A stretch of DNA of 34,787 bases, from NCBI GenBank assembly GCA_020051015.1, contig JAGVJQ010000013.1, forward strand, positions 1 through 34,787, in the 5' to 3' direction. Shown one piece after another: positions 1 to 6,854 of this stretch (the first letter of the stretch is position 1; the number at the start of each line of letters is the position of its first letter). Both the position numbers and the translations under genes were made by a program. The notes under the pieces are model-generated. The model had not been told where the DNA came from and ran no database searches. It was given only the letters and a program-made list of their open reading frames with translations. The stretch comes from Gammaproteobacteria bacterium (GTDB lineage Bacteria; Pseudomonadota; Gammaproteobacteria; UBA1113).

Positions 1-149
1 GTTCACGTTCGTCCATTTATTTAAAGATATCCAAAGGCCTATTCCCTCAACCAATTTCACTTGGCGGACGCTCTGTCGGTTGGATCGAATCTGAAGTCAT
101 AAGTTGGATTGAGGAACGCATACAGGTAAGTCGTAACAAAACTAACTAA
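1..149 (+). CDS. alpA: AlpA-family phage/island transcriptional regulator, C-terminal part
   Basis: The frame starting at base 3 is open from the window edge to a TAA at 147-149 and gives about 48 residues. It contains SRSSIYLKISKGLFPQPISL followed by GGRSVGWIESEVISWIEERI. This is the C-terminal half of the AlpA/MerR-like winged helix: recognition helix (SRSSIYL), the F-P-x-P-I-x-L-G strand, and the conserved R-x-V-G-W-x-E-x-E-V-x-x-W-I-x-x-R-I ending. AlpA proteins are small DNA-binding regulators of phages and integrative islands, often controlling integrase/excisionase expression. The N-terminus lies outside the window. The gene sits about 320 bp from a tmRNA-end attachment core, as expected near the end of an island. 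The family call is confident; its regulatory target is not visible. Confidence 0.85.
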   Translation, partial: SRSSIYLKISKGLFPQPISLGGRSVGWIESEVISWIEERIQVSRNKTN

Positions 150-186
150 AATGATATTGATCTAATAAAACATCATCGCACTTAGT

Positions 187-250
187 ACGGTAATGCTGTA
201 GTTATATATGTATGACTATTAATACCAACATTATAAAATAGCATTACCGT
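187..250. repeat. 11-bp perfect inverted repeat downstream of alpA
   Basis: ACGGTAATGCT at 187-197 is matched by its exact reverse complement AGCATTACCGT at 240-250, with a 42-base AT-rich spacer. It lies 38 bases after the alpA stop, inside the putative island end. No T-run follows, so it is not an obvious intrinsic terminator. It could be a binding site pair for a recombinase, an excisionase or AlpA itself, but the sequence alone does not decide. Confidence 0.5.
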
Positions 251-385
251 TATTAAAGTACCAATACCCCCTCCACATATCCAACTTTCTCAAGTAATGA
301 TCTTAACTTTTGCCTTCACTATTAATTTAAGCTAAAATTATAAACATCCTACAATGCCTTATAAATTCTTAGGTGGCGCACGAAA

Positions 386-406
386 TGGGGGCATTTTTGA
401 GGGCAT
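386..406 (+). repeat. Paired direct repeats resembling integrase arm-type sites
   Basis: TGGGGGCAT (386-394) and TGAGGGCAT (398-406) are near-identical 9-mers in direct orientation, starting 12 bases apart. They lie 60-80 bases before the tmRNA-end core at 466-483. Short direct repeats beside the core are the usual form of tyrosine-recombinase arm sites, so this is a reasonable inference. A related G-rich stretch (GGTGCACATTGGGGGTAT, around 1924-1941) precedes the second core-like site. Confidence 0.4.
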
Positions 407-465
407 ATTCCTAATGTCTTATTTTATAATTTCAAATTAATCAATAAGATATGTATTAAATGTGG

Positions 466-483
466 TAGCCGCCGCCTCCACCA
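466..483 (+). other. Attachment-site core: duplicated 3' end of ssrA (tmRNA)
   Basis: TAGCCGCCGCCTCCACCA ends with the acceptor-stem 3' strand and CCA tail typical of bacterial tmRNA genes (GCCGCCTCCACCA). There is no T-arm (GTTCGA-like sequence) directly upstream and no tmRNA body, so this is not a functional ssrA. Islands that integrate into the 3' end of ssrA rebuild the gene at one end and leave a copy of its 3' segment at the other; this is the distal copy (attR or attL). The alpA gene on its left and the strong terminator immediately right (485-528) agree. The intact ssrA should lie to the left of the window. Confidence 0.65.
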
Positions 484-484
484 A

Positions 485-528
485 ATTGAAATAAAAAGAC
501 CACCTTTAGGTGGTCTTTTTATTTCAAT
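485..528. terminator. Strong bidirectional terminator, probably the displaced ssrA terminator
   Basis: This is a perfect inverted repeat with 21-base arms (485-505 and 508-528) and a 2-base centre. The GC core is GACCACCT/AGGTGGTC, flanked by A-runs on the left and T-runs on the right, so it can terminate transcription in both directions. It begins one base after the CCA of the ssrA 3'-end copy, the place where the native terminator of ssrA would be before island insertion. Confidence 0.8.
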
Positions 529-590
529 GTATCCAGGCTCAAAGAGCTGGCTTCCTATTTAAAGACTCATTAGGGCTTTGCTCCAGGCTA

Positions 591-725
591 CTTGCTAAAA
601 AAATTTATTTAGCAATACGTTAAATAAAGGAAAACTGCTTATCCTTTATTAAGAGAAAAGTTAAATAAAGTTACTTTATTTAGTAAGCATTTTAATAAAG
701 AAGAATGCCGCTTCCTTTACTTAAT
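591..725. repeat. Array of four AT-rich hairpins with AATAAAG arms
   Basis: In the gene-free stretch 529-950 there are consecutive palindromes: TTGCTAAA/TTTAGCAA (591-614); AATAAAGGA/TCCTTTATT (623-631 and 642-650, perfect 9-base arms); TAAATAAAGT/ACTTTATTTA (662-682, perfect 10-base arms around one base); and an imperfect one at about 692-725 (TTAATAAAGAAG against CTTCCTTTACTTAA). The last three use variants of the same AATAAAG half-site. No ORF of note covers them. The role is unknown; a protein-binding array, an RNA structure or a decayed repeat are all possible. Confidence 0.55.
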
Positions 726-883
726 ATTAAAAATTTATTTGTTGGGAAGAGTATATAGTAATCTATTGTTTATCAGTGATTTTCTATTGAGGTAGGGCTT
801 ACTGCGGTTTTTATTAAACAATTGTCATAATGTACATTAGGACGTATAACGTACCACTATACAGATAGACAGCTTTTATGCCC

Positions 884-940
884 AACGAGCCAGGATTTCA
901 ATAAATATTCCCCGGGTTTTCAACCCGGGCTACTCGCTAT
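884..940 (-). repeat. Dispersed hairpin repeat, GTAGC-CCCGGG family, copy A
   Basis: Read on the minus strand it runs AGCGAGTAGC, a CCCGGGTT-GAAA-ACCCGGGG hairpin, then an AATATTTATTGAAATC-type tail. The same order (GTAGC, stem-loop, ATTTATTNAATC) is seen at 4684-4725 and, shorter, at 6222-6256, with different stem bases that still pair. It lies just past the 3' end of the 951-1604 gene and could also terminate its transcript. Confidence 0.6.
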
Positions 941-950
941 AAAAAGCCTC

Positions 951-1604
951 TTAAAAATCGTTTTCATTTTTTACCAGTTTTTCTAATTCGATATAGTATT
1001 TTTCGTCTTTATACTTACATCTTCTATAACAAATCCACGACTCAAATACTTTATAATGAAAAGTTAAGGTTCCTCCTAACAACTCATTTATATCCTCTTT
1101 AGCTAAATGTTCGTGATTACAAAAGTACGCTATAGTTTCCAAGAAGTCTAGAAAATTTAATAAGCAGACAAATTTTTTGCAATCATCTTCATTCTTACTT
1201 TGACCAAGCTCTTTTATTTTACTCTGAATATGACGTATTCTTGCATCTTCAGTAATCAGCTCTTTTTTTTCACAGAGCTTATCCGCATCTCTGTAAAAAA
1301 TATGTATGATAGTTCTAGCTTCTACAGTTAATTCGCCCCCATACCTATCATCAACTCTCAGCAAAAAATCTGCGCGGGCGGCTTCTTTTATTTTTTGCAA
1401 TTGGACCCAAGCAACAATCACTAATAAAAATGTCAATCCAACTATAAAAATAGCATGATGCCATGTAGCATTATTCTTCGATTCAATGCCCAGCAAAAAG
1501 TAACCAAGAACCCAACAAAGAACCAAAAAAAGTATTGTAGAGACAATGGAAGCCGGGAGAATATACCTACTGAACAATTTATATATTTGTATTTGTTTCA
1601 ACAT
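951..1604 (-). CDS. Hypothetical membrane protein, DUF4760-like
   Basis: Encodes about 217 residues when started at the ATG at 1604, preceded by GGTGA five bases upstream; an ATG at 1619 and a TTG at 1670 are in frame but have poorer ribosome sites. Two hydrophobic helices span about residues 15-38 and 50-70, followed by a cytoplasmic domain with LLRVDDRYGGELTVEARTII and a later NFLDFLETIAYF segment. This layout (two membrane helices, a D-x-R-Y motif, then an N-F-x-E-x-I/A-like helix) resembles DUF4760-type proteins common on mobile islands; the function is unknown. The gene is alone between two tmRNA-end-like junctions and is AT-rich, consistent with island cargo. The family assignment is tentative. 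Confidence 0.6.
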   Translation of the reverse strand: MLKQIQIYKLFSRYILPASIVSTILFLVLCWVLGYFLLGIESKNNATWHHAIFIVGLTFLLVIVAWVQLQKIKEAARADFLLRVDDRYGGELTVEARTIIHIFYRDADKLCEKKELITEDARIRHIQSKIKELGQSKNEDDCKKFVCLLNFLDFLETIAYFCNHEHLAKEDINELLGGTLTFHYKVFESWICYRRCKYKDEKYYIELEKLVKNENDF

Positions 1605-2096
1605 ACTGTCACCAACCATATATACTATGAATATTTCTTCACAAACACTGGGCTGCGGCACGATTTTCAAATTAACAAGTTATCTAAACTAATTATAGAC
1701 ACTTACCAATAAGCCACTTCTCTTTACTCAATATGAAAATATGAGTGCTTATTGTTCAAAAAAATGAATTATTCTTTGGAAAAAATATAATTTATTGATT
1801 TTAAATAATATTAACTCTATACATCTTTGATTGCCCTAATATTTTTTGTAATTACACCTTGTTGCAATTGCATAATCTATTCAATCAATTGTCTAACACT
1901 GTCTATTAAAGCTACAAAAATAAGGTGCACATTGGGGGTATATATTAAATTAAAATATTAGTATTTATTATCAATAAGTTAAATTAACAAAATGATAGCC
2001 GCCGCCAATTTAAATAAAAAACCTGCAACCTTCGCACTTTCATTTGTCTTTATTGTTTTCTTCATGAGCAACCCACTAAGGGTCAAACATTTTTAT
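1605..2096. other. Gene-free AT-rich stretch between the island remnant and the amidase
   Basis: No credible coding frame is seen here. The stretch holds the promoter side of the 951-1604 gene, a G-rich segment at about 1924-1941 similar to the one before the first attachment core, and the eroded core at 1996-2024 described separately. Nothing else is recognised. Confidence 0.5.
1971..2024 (+). other. Eroded second attachment junction (imperfect copy of 441-497)
   Basis: TAGCCGCCGCC (1996-2006) is identical to the start of the ssrA-end core at 466-476. It is followed by AATTTAAATAAAAAACC, matching AATTGAAATAAAAAGACC at 484 onward if the 7 bases TCCACCA are deleted. On the left, TCAATAAG occurs exactly 25 bases before TAGCC in both copies (441 and 1971). 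The shared layout on both sides indicates a homologous island end. The segment 484-2006 is therefore a candidate second, degraded insertion. Confidence 0.5.
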
Positions 2097-3485
2097 CTAT
2101 AACGAAGGATGCCGCTTACTCCATGGAGTGGCATGTTCATATGCATCAGCAACACGTAATACCGTGGCATCATCGAAGCGCTTACCTATAATTTGCATTG
2201 ATAAAGGTAGTCCGGCTTCAGTATAGCCAGAACGCACAGATATTGCAGGATTGCCTGTGACATTGAATGGCATTGTCAAAAGTGGCCGTTCAAAGATCGC
2301 AAACTTGCCAACTGCCTCTAGTTTTGGCGCTTCATTTGCAACAGCCGCAGTAAGAATCACATCAAAATCAGTCATTACTCGATCAAACTCATCAATCAAT
2401 TCTCGTCGTCGACGCGTTGCCTGAATATAATCAGCACTGGTCAGCAGTCCAGCTAACGCCATACGGTCACGGAATACTTGACCGTAATCGGTGAAGCGTG
2501 CACGGAGATTAGATTCGTGAATTGCATAAGCCTCAGCAAGCATGATGATTGAACCACATGCAGTCCATTCAGATAATGGAGACAATTGCACTTCACTCAC
2601 TATGCAGCCCATTTCTTCCAATTTTTTAGCTGCAGCATCAATCGCGACACGAGTTGCAGTGTTAACTTTATTGTCAGTCATATAGAAGTGTCGAAGTAGA
2701 CCGACACGTAGACCATTAACATTACCAGTTAATGCTCTTCTGTAATCTGGGATTGGATGATTGGAACAGGTTAAGTCCGTAGGATCAAAACCGGCTAACG
2801 ACTGTAGTAGAATGGCACAATCTTCAGCAGTCCATGCCAAAGGTCCCGCATGATCAAGTGAATAAGCCAATGGTAAAATACCTGTGCGACTGATAAGGCC
2901 ATAAGTGGGTTTCATCCCAGTTAGACCACAATAGGCCGCCGGAACGCGAATCGAACCGCCAGTGTCACTACCAAGACCACCGAGAACCAATCCCGCCGCC
3001 ACAGCAGCTCCTGTACCCGTCGACGATCCACCAGTAAAACGGGTAGTATCCCAGGGATTACGCGCAGGTGGCCAAGGTAGATCAAAACTAGGACCTCCAA
3101 AAGCGAATTCATGTGTTGCTAGTTTACCCATGATAATTGCCCCGGCTCTCTTCAGTTGCTTAACCGAATAGGCATCGGATATTGGGACATGATTTTGCAT
3201 GACTTTTGAATGACCGGTAGTAGGAATACCCTTGGTTTCAAAAACGTCTTTGAGTCCAATCGGGATACCATGCAGCGGGCCTCTATAATGTCCCGCAGCA
3301 ATTTCTGCCTCAGCAACTGCTGCAGCAGCAAGCGCTTCGTCAGAAAGAACGCGAATAAAACTGTTCAGTCGCCCATCCAATTGTTCAATACGTTGCAGTC
3401 TATTTTTAGTCAACTCAACTGGCGATAATTCACGCTTCTCAATCAAACATGCCGCCTCAACAATGGTTAGATAATCGGGAATCAT
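2097..3485 (-). CDS. Amidase-signature family hydrolase, AtzE-like
   Basis: The 462-residue product is a full-length amidase-signature enzyme, a family that hydrolyses C-N amide bonds. The Ser-cisSer-Lys triad is intact: Lys79 in PIGLKD, cis-Ser154 in FTGGSSTGTGAAVAAG, and nucleophile Ser178 in GSDTGGSIRVPAA. A small upstream gene (3489-3665) ends three bases before this ATG and looks like AtzG, the small partner subunit of the AtzE amidase (1-carboxybiuret hydrolase), so the pair probably forms an AtzE-AtzG or GatA-GatC-like complex. AtzE-type pairs are also found outside cyanuric-acid pathways, in purine/pyrimidine or allophanate-type nitrogen metabolism; no other atz or urea genes are here. 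The substrate is unknown. It is not GatA of the tRNA amidotransferase, because gatB/gatC are absent and the C-terminus is short. Confidence 0.85.
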   Translation of the reverse strand: MIPDYLTIVEAACLIEKRELSPVELTKNRLQRIEQLDGRLNSFIRVLSDEALAAAAVAEAEIAAGHYRGPLHGIPIGLKDVFETKGIPTTGHSKVMQNHVPISDAYSVKQLKRAGAIIMGKLATHEFAFGGPSFDLPWPPARNPWDTTRFTGGSSTGTGAAVAAGLVLGGLGSDTGGSIRVPAAYCGLTGMKPTYGLISRTGILPLAYSLDHAGPLAWTAEDCAILLQSLAGFDPTDLTCSNHPIPDYRRALTGNVNGLRVGLLRHFYMTDNKVNTATRVAIDAAAKKLEEMGCIVSEVQLSPLSEWTACGSIIMLAEAYAIHESNLRARFTDYGQVFRDRMALAGLLTSADYIQATRRRRELIDEFDRVMTDFDVILTAAVANEAPKLEAVGKFAIFERPLLTMPFNVTGNPAISVRSGYTEAGLPLSMQIIGKRFDDATVLRVADAYEHATPWSKRHPSL

Positions 3486-3488
3486 AGT

Positions 3489-3665
3489 TTAATCCTTCGG
3501 AAACAAAACAATATGGGCCGATTCATCAGTAACCAAACGCGGCTTTCTGACCAAAGCGGTCATCTCTTCGATTAACCACACAGCATTAGCGATATCGTTG
3601 CGCTCAGCTTCTGGTACATTCAGTTCTAGCTTAGCTAAAGTCGCGTCGAGTTCTTGTCTAGTCAT
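3489..3665 (-). CDS. Small AtzG-like (DUF4089) amidase partner subunit
   Basis: This 58-residue ORF starts at the ATG at 3665 with a TGGAGA ribosome site at 3673-3678, spaced about 7 bases, and ends in TAA three bases before the amidase ATG. The sequence begins MTRQELDATLAKLELNVPEA and continues as an amphipathic helical protein ending HIVLFPKD. Length, helical character (first helix followed by an E-R-x-x-I-A-x-A-V-x-L-I-E-E-M helix) and position directly before an AtzE-like amidase match AtzG/DUF4089, a GatC-like small subunit that wraps the amidase. The tight spacing implies co-translation. The call rests on context and pattern, not on a computed alignment. Confidence 0.75.
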   Translation of the reverse strand: MTRQELDATLAKLELNVPEAERNDIANAVWLIEEMTALVRKPRLVTDESAHIVLFPKD

Positions 3666-3767
3666 TTTGCGTTCTCCATTTTTACTCTTTCCTTTTTATT
3701 ATAAGTAAAGACTTGGCCTCATACATTTCTTGCCCCCCTTACATTTTTATCTCATCTCTACTTAACA

Positions 3768-4628
3768 CTAACCCAACCATGTATTAATTTGATCTGCTAG
3801 AATAGTTAATGTCTCTGCCTCTCTTTCTCGATAAACAGGAACACCAGTATCTTTCATTATAATTAATCTTGCGCCAGTTATATGGTTAGCCAGTATCTCC
3901 GCAGTTTCTGGTGGGTGTTCTGGATCGTCTTCACCAGTTATTACTAAAGTGGGAGCAGTAATTTTATTTAATTGCGGCATGAAATCGAATTCATGTTGTG
4001 CACGTCCAAAAGTATCCCACACCAAAGGATTCCTTATACAAGCAGCAAATTCTTCTGGTTTATACGGACTAGTAGAATACAATGGAACACAATGATTTAT
4101 ATAGAGCGCTTTGGTATCTACTCCGGGAGCCCAATCAAATATTTGTTGCACAATATTGGCAATATTATTTGGATCAACTTTCATTTTGATTGCTTTGCGA
4201 CGATATGCTTCTTTTCGAATTTCCTTTTCGATTTTTGCCTCAGTATGACATAAAATCAACCCAGCTGGATGGGTGGGAAATTGTATAGCATAAGAGAGAG
4301 CCACCCAACCACCAAAAGAAACTGCAGCTATAATAGGTTTTTGAATTTGACAAACCTGACAAAAATCATAAACGTCTCTACCCCATTGTTGTAAAGTCCA
4401 TTTTTCTGGTGAGTCGCGCCCATCACTTTTACCATGTCCTCGCATGTCAATTAAAACAACTTGAATGACATTTTGTAATTTTGACCAAAACGGTTGGTAC
4501 ATTGTATGATCAGATATGCCAGGGCCGCCATGCAAAACAATTAATACCGGTTTATGAATATCTAAAATAGCATCTGTTCCATTTATATTATAATAAATGC
4601 GAGTTTGGTCAGGTAATGTTGCAAACAT
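3768..4628 (-). CDS. Alpha/beta hydrolase, proline-iminopeptidase-like (S33), catalytic His apparently lost
   Basis: 286 residues with an alpha/beta-hydrolase fold: oxyanion-hole motif VLHGGPGISD at about 32-40, the MRGHGKSDG loop at 62-70, nucleophile elbow AAVSFGGWVAL with Ser104 (Ala replaces the usual Gly two residues before it), and the acid region TGEDDPEHPPE. The C-terminal segment that normally reads G-H-x-x-x-x-E-x-P reads MKDTGVPVYREREAE, so Val263 stands where the catalytic His is expected. The codon is GTT, two changes from CAT. The protein may be a pseudo-hydrolase, use another His, or be a recently inactivated gene. No signal peptide is seen. It stands alone, about 100 bases downstream of the AtzG-like start on the same strand. 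Confidence 0.8.
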   Translation of the reverse strand: MFATLPDQTRIYYNINGTDAILDIHKPVLIVLHGGPGISDHTMYQPFWSKLQNVIQVVLIDMRGHGKSDGRDSPEKWTLQQWGRDVYDFCQVCQIQKPIIAAVSFGGWVALSYAIQFPTHPAGLILCHTEAKIEKEIRKEAYRRKAIKMKVDPNNIANIVQQIFDWAPGVDTKALYINHCVPLYSTSPYKPEEFAACIRNPLVWDTFGRAQHEFDFMPQLNKITAPTLVITGEDDPEHPPETAEILANHITGARLIIMKDTGVPVYREREAETLTILADQINTWLG

Positions 4629-4683
4629 CGTTCATATTCTCCGTTTTCAACTTGGTAACATTTACTTTTAGTGACTAATAATT

Positions 4684-4725
4684 AGCGAGTAGCATGGCTT
4701 GAAGAGCCAGGATATTTATTAAATC
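4684..4725 (+). repeat. Dispersed hairpin repeat, GTAGC family, copy B
   Basis: AGCGAGTAGC, then TGGCT-TGAAG-AGCCA stem-loop, then GGATATTTATTAAATC. The flanks match copy A (884-940, opposite strand) while the stem has changed from CCCGGG to TGGCT/AGCCA with pairing kept. It occupies the 192-base gap between the hydrolase and the ankyrin gene. Confidence 0.55.
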
Positions 4726-4820
4726 ATGTCAGAGACTTTGTCCAGAACTAGCCGATTATTCATTATAATAAAGGCTAAATAACTTTTTTAAAAGTAATTT
4801 GCGCTATAGATAAGAATTTT

Positions 4821-5633
4821 CTAGCCAAATTTGTTTTCAAAATTTTTTACTTTTGCATTTTGAGATTCAACCGTCAACACACTATCTAATTGATGAAATT
4901 TAAAAAAAACTGTTTTAGCTTGAACTTTTTCTTCTTTTATTTTTTTGGTTGGTTGAAACCGATAATTAGCGATAGCAGTTTCTACTGCATTAGCAATCCT
5001 CTCGTCTAAACAACTTTTAGCAAAATTTAAAGTATTAGGGTATGGGGTTCTACCATTAATAGATACTGGAACTATAGTTGGATTAACCCCTGCTTGTAAC
5101 AAAATATCAAGTATCTCCAATACTCTTTGCGTATTTTTTTCTGAATCATTCTCACAATAAGTACAGTTTATTGCCAAGAAAATAGGTAAAGCACCATCGC
5201 AACCAGCCTTGTTACAATCAGCACCTTGTTGAATTAAATACTTAATAATCTCTAGATTTCCTCTCAATAGTGCCATATGAAGGGGTGGCCAAGATGTATG
5301 AAATCGATAGAGGTTTATCTCACCTCGAATATCAGCGCCAGCCTCTACTAAACATTTAACTAATTCAAGATTTCCCTGATCAATAGCCAATAATAACGGT
5401 GAGCATTGCTCTATCTGTATGATCGCTACGTGTTCTTTTGAATAATGGATATCAGGTTTCGCACCTTCCCGTAATAGTAATTTTACCATCTCAAAATTAT
5501 TATTTAAAACAGCCAAATGAAGCGGGAAATTATTATCTTCATCGCTCTTATTTGGATCAGCACCAGCTTCTAGTAATACTGCGGCTTCCTTCAAATTACC
5601 GTTACATACAGCCTGACATAATGGTGATGGCAT
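4821..5633 (-). CDS. Ankyrin-repeat protein
   Basis: 270 residues with about five ankyrin repeats in the first 190: units near 4-36 (NGNLKEAAVLLEAGADPNKS), 37-69 (FPLHLAVLNNNFEMVKLLLR), 78-110 (SPLLLAIDQGNLELVKCLVE), 116-148 (PPLHMALLRGNLEIIKYLIQ) and a degenerate one near 149-188 with an insertion rich in charged residues. The last 70 residues are non-repetitive, polar and Lys-rich. There is no signal peptide or membrane segment. Ankyrin repeats mediate protein-protein contact; in host-associated Legionellales such proteins are often type IV secretion effectors, but no secretion signal can be read reliably by eye. It is an isolated gene with its own upstream region (5634-5700). Confidence 0.85.
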   Translation of the reverse strand: MPSPLCQAVCNGNLKEAAVLLEAGADPNKSDEDNNFPLHLAVLNNNFEMVKLLLREGAKPDIHYSKEHVAIIQIEQCSPLLLAIDQGNLELVKCLVEAGADIRGEINLYRFHTSWPPLHMALLRGNLEIIKYLIQQGADCNKAGCDGALPIFLAINCTYCENDSEKNTQRVLEILDILLQAGVNPTIVPVSINGRTPYPNTLNFAKSCLDERIANAVETAIANYRFQPTKKIKEEKVQAKTVFFKFHQLDSVLTVESQNAKVKNFENKFG

Positions 5634-5866
5634 AGTTAACTCACATTTATAATTTTAACAACCAAATGAAACAGCCTATTTGCTTACTATAGATTTCTGC
5701 TTCATCTAAAACAAGTGCATACAATTAAAGTTACAAACTACAGGAAACAACTTAGAGATGAAACCAAAAAACACAACAAGTCAAGTATTGACTTAACACA
5801 TCATTGACGTATAAAGTCAAAAATCACCCCCTTGAAATTTATAATTCCTTCTCAATGGAGATCTTC

Positions 5867-6188
5867 ATGAAAGCATATGCAATTATCACTGGTGGCGGCA
5901 CAGGCATCGGGCGTGCATTAGCATTGGAGTTGGCAAAGCAAAAAGATCTTACTGTTTTGATTACTGGTCGTACTTTAAAAACACTAGAAGAAACCTAACA
6001 TCTTGCTGAAACAGCTATTGAAATTATACAAGCTAATGTTAGTACCGAAGAAGGAAGAAAGTGTTCTGCAACCACCTGAAAAAATTGCCAAATTTACCCA
6101 ATGGGTATTATTACAGACAGATAATGCAAAATTTTCAGAAGCTGAATGGAATATTGCCGATACATGGCATCAAAAAGAATGGCTGTGA
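5867..6188 (+). pseudogene. Degraded short-chain dehydrogenase (sepiapterin/benzil reductase-like)
   Basis: The gene starts at ATG 5867 with TGGAG at 5856-5860. The first 44 codons encode the SDR cofactor-binding half, MKAYAIITGGGTGIGRALAL and onwards, then hit TAA at 5996-5998 where CAA (Gln) is likely ancestral. Beyond the stop the same frame continues plausibly (HLAETAIEIIQANVSTEEGR) to about 6058. There the sequence jumps, in another frame, to a typical SDR C-terminus (PPEKIAKFTQWVLLQTDNAK and FSEAEWNIADTWHQKEWL) ending in TGA at 6186-6188. The middle, about 140 residues with the NNAG, Ser and Tyr-x-x-x-Lys motifs, is deleted. A nonsense mutation plus an internal frameshifting deletion make this a clear pseudogene. 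Confidence 0.85.
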
Positions 6189-6221
6189 ATTACACTTTAG
6201 TAAGTCAGTTAACTGGATTTC

Positions 6222-6256
6222 GATTAAATAATCCCCGGGACCTTGTCCCGGGCTAC
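6222..6256 (-). repeat. Dispersed hairpin repeat, GTAGC-CCCGGG family, copy C
   Basis: On the minus strand: TGTAGC, CCGGGACAAGGTCCCGGGG hairpin, ATTATTTAATC tail, the same order as copies A and B. It lies 33 bases after the SDR pseudogene and 14 bases before a partial MITE copy. Confidence 0.55.
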
Positions 6257-6270
6257 ATTACGTCATTTTT

Positions 6271-6335
6271 TGTAGGGTGGGCTTAATCATCGCGTCACTT
6301 ACAATAGAGAACAAATTAGCACGATAATGAAGACC
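6271..6335 (+). mobile_element. Partial MITE-like element (left end only)
   Basis: TGTAGGGTGGGCT followed by CATCGCGTCACTTACAAT and AGAGAACAAATTAGCACGAT aligns along about 65 bases with the left half of the complete element at 33087-33246, at roughly 80% identity. The right half and the right terminal repeat are missing, so this copy is truncated. Confidence 0.6.
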
Positions 6336-6363
6336 ATTCACATTCAATTGCTGGATTATCATT

Positions 6364-6483
6364 TTAAATTTTTGAATAATGATTGTTGACTACTTTACAT
6401 TCATCCAAAAAATGAATTATTCGTCTTTTATTCAATTTTGTATCAATTTCTTCACAAAGTCGTACAGATTTTTTAAATTTCAT
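6364..6483 (-). CDS. Possible 39-residue small protein
   Basis: ATG at 6483 to TAA at 6364-6366, giving MKFKKSVRLCEEIDTKLNKR followed by a second short helix-like stretch. It begins 7 bases after the stop of the membrane-protein gene at 6490 on the same strand. The ribosome site is weak and no family is recognised, so it may be chance. The rest of 6336-6489 holds nothing else. Confidence 0.25.
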   Translation of the reverse strand: MKFKKSVRLCEEIDTKLNKRRIIHFLDECKVVNNHYSKI

Positions 6484-6489
6484 GCTTTT

Positions 6490-6777
6490 TCATCTATGAG
6501 TGAAAAGCGTAAGTAAGTTTCCCATAGTAAAGAAAACAAATATTATCCACATGAAAATTATTGACATAGGTTTTTTGTTTTTTCTAAAAAGATTAATCAC
6601 TAAGTTTACAAACCAAGTAATAAAAACCGATATCGCGGGCTGACCAATCAGAGAACCAAGCAAACGACCAATATCATATGGATTTGATAAACTTAAATTG
6701 CCTACAATATAATTTAATATTGTAAGCAACAATGCTATTGCTAACATACATAAAATGTTTTTACTTTCTTTACTCAT
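6490..6777 (-). CDS. Small membrane protein of unknown function
   Basis: About 95 residues from the ATG at 6777 (AAGAAAG seven bases upstream; a GTG two codons earlier is also possible). Three hydrophobic segments are visible: LCMLAIALLLTILNYIVG, a central PAISVFITWFVNLVINLF, and SIIFMWIIFVFFTMGNLL, separated by short Lys/Arg-rich loops (RKNKKP). This suggests an inner-membrane protein with three helices. I do not recognise a family. It is on the same strand as the rhodanese gene upstream (78-base gap) and may or may not be co-transcribed. Confidence 0.6.
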   Translation of the reverse strand: MSKESKNILCMLAIALLLTILNYIVGNLSLSNPYDIGRLLGSLIGQPAISVFITWFVNLVINLFRKNKKPMSIIFMWIIFVFFTMGNLLTLFTHR

Positions 6778-6854
6778 ATCCACACTTTCTTAAAATTCTT
6801 AATTTAATATAATTAACCCTTAAATATTAAATTTTTGTATTAGCTGATGCGTCA

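Noticed and set aside
466..483. Possible functional tmRNA gene ending here
   Set aside because: No T-arm, no pseudoknots and no tag-peptide frame upstream; only the 3' end is present.
1455..1712. 85-residue plus-strand ORF opposite the 951-1604 gene
   Set aside because: It is antisense to a better-supported membrane protein, with low-complexity composition and no recognisable domain.
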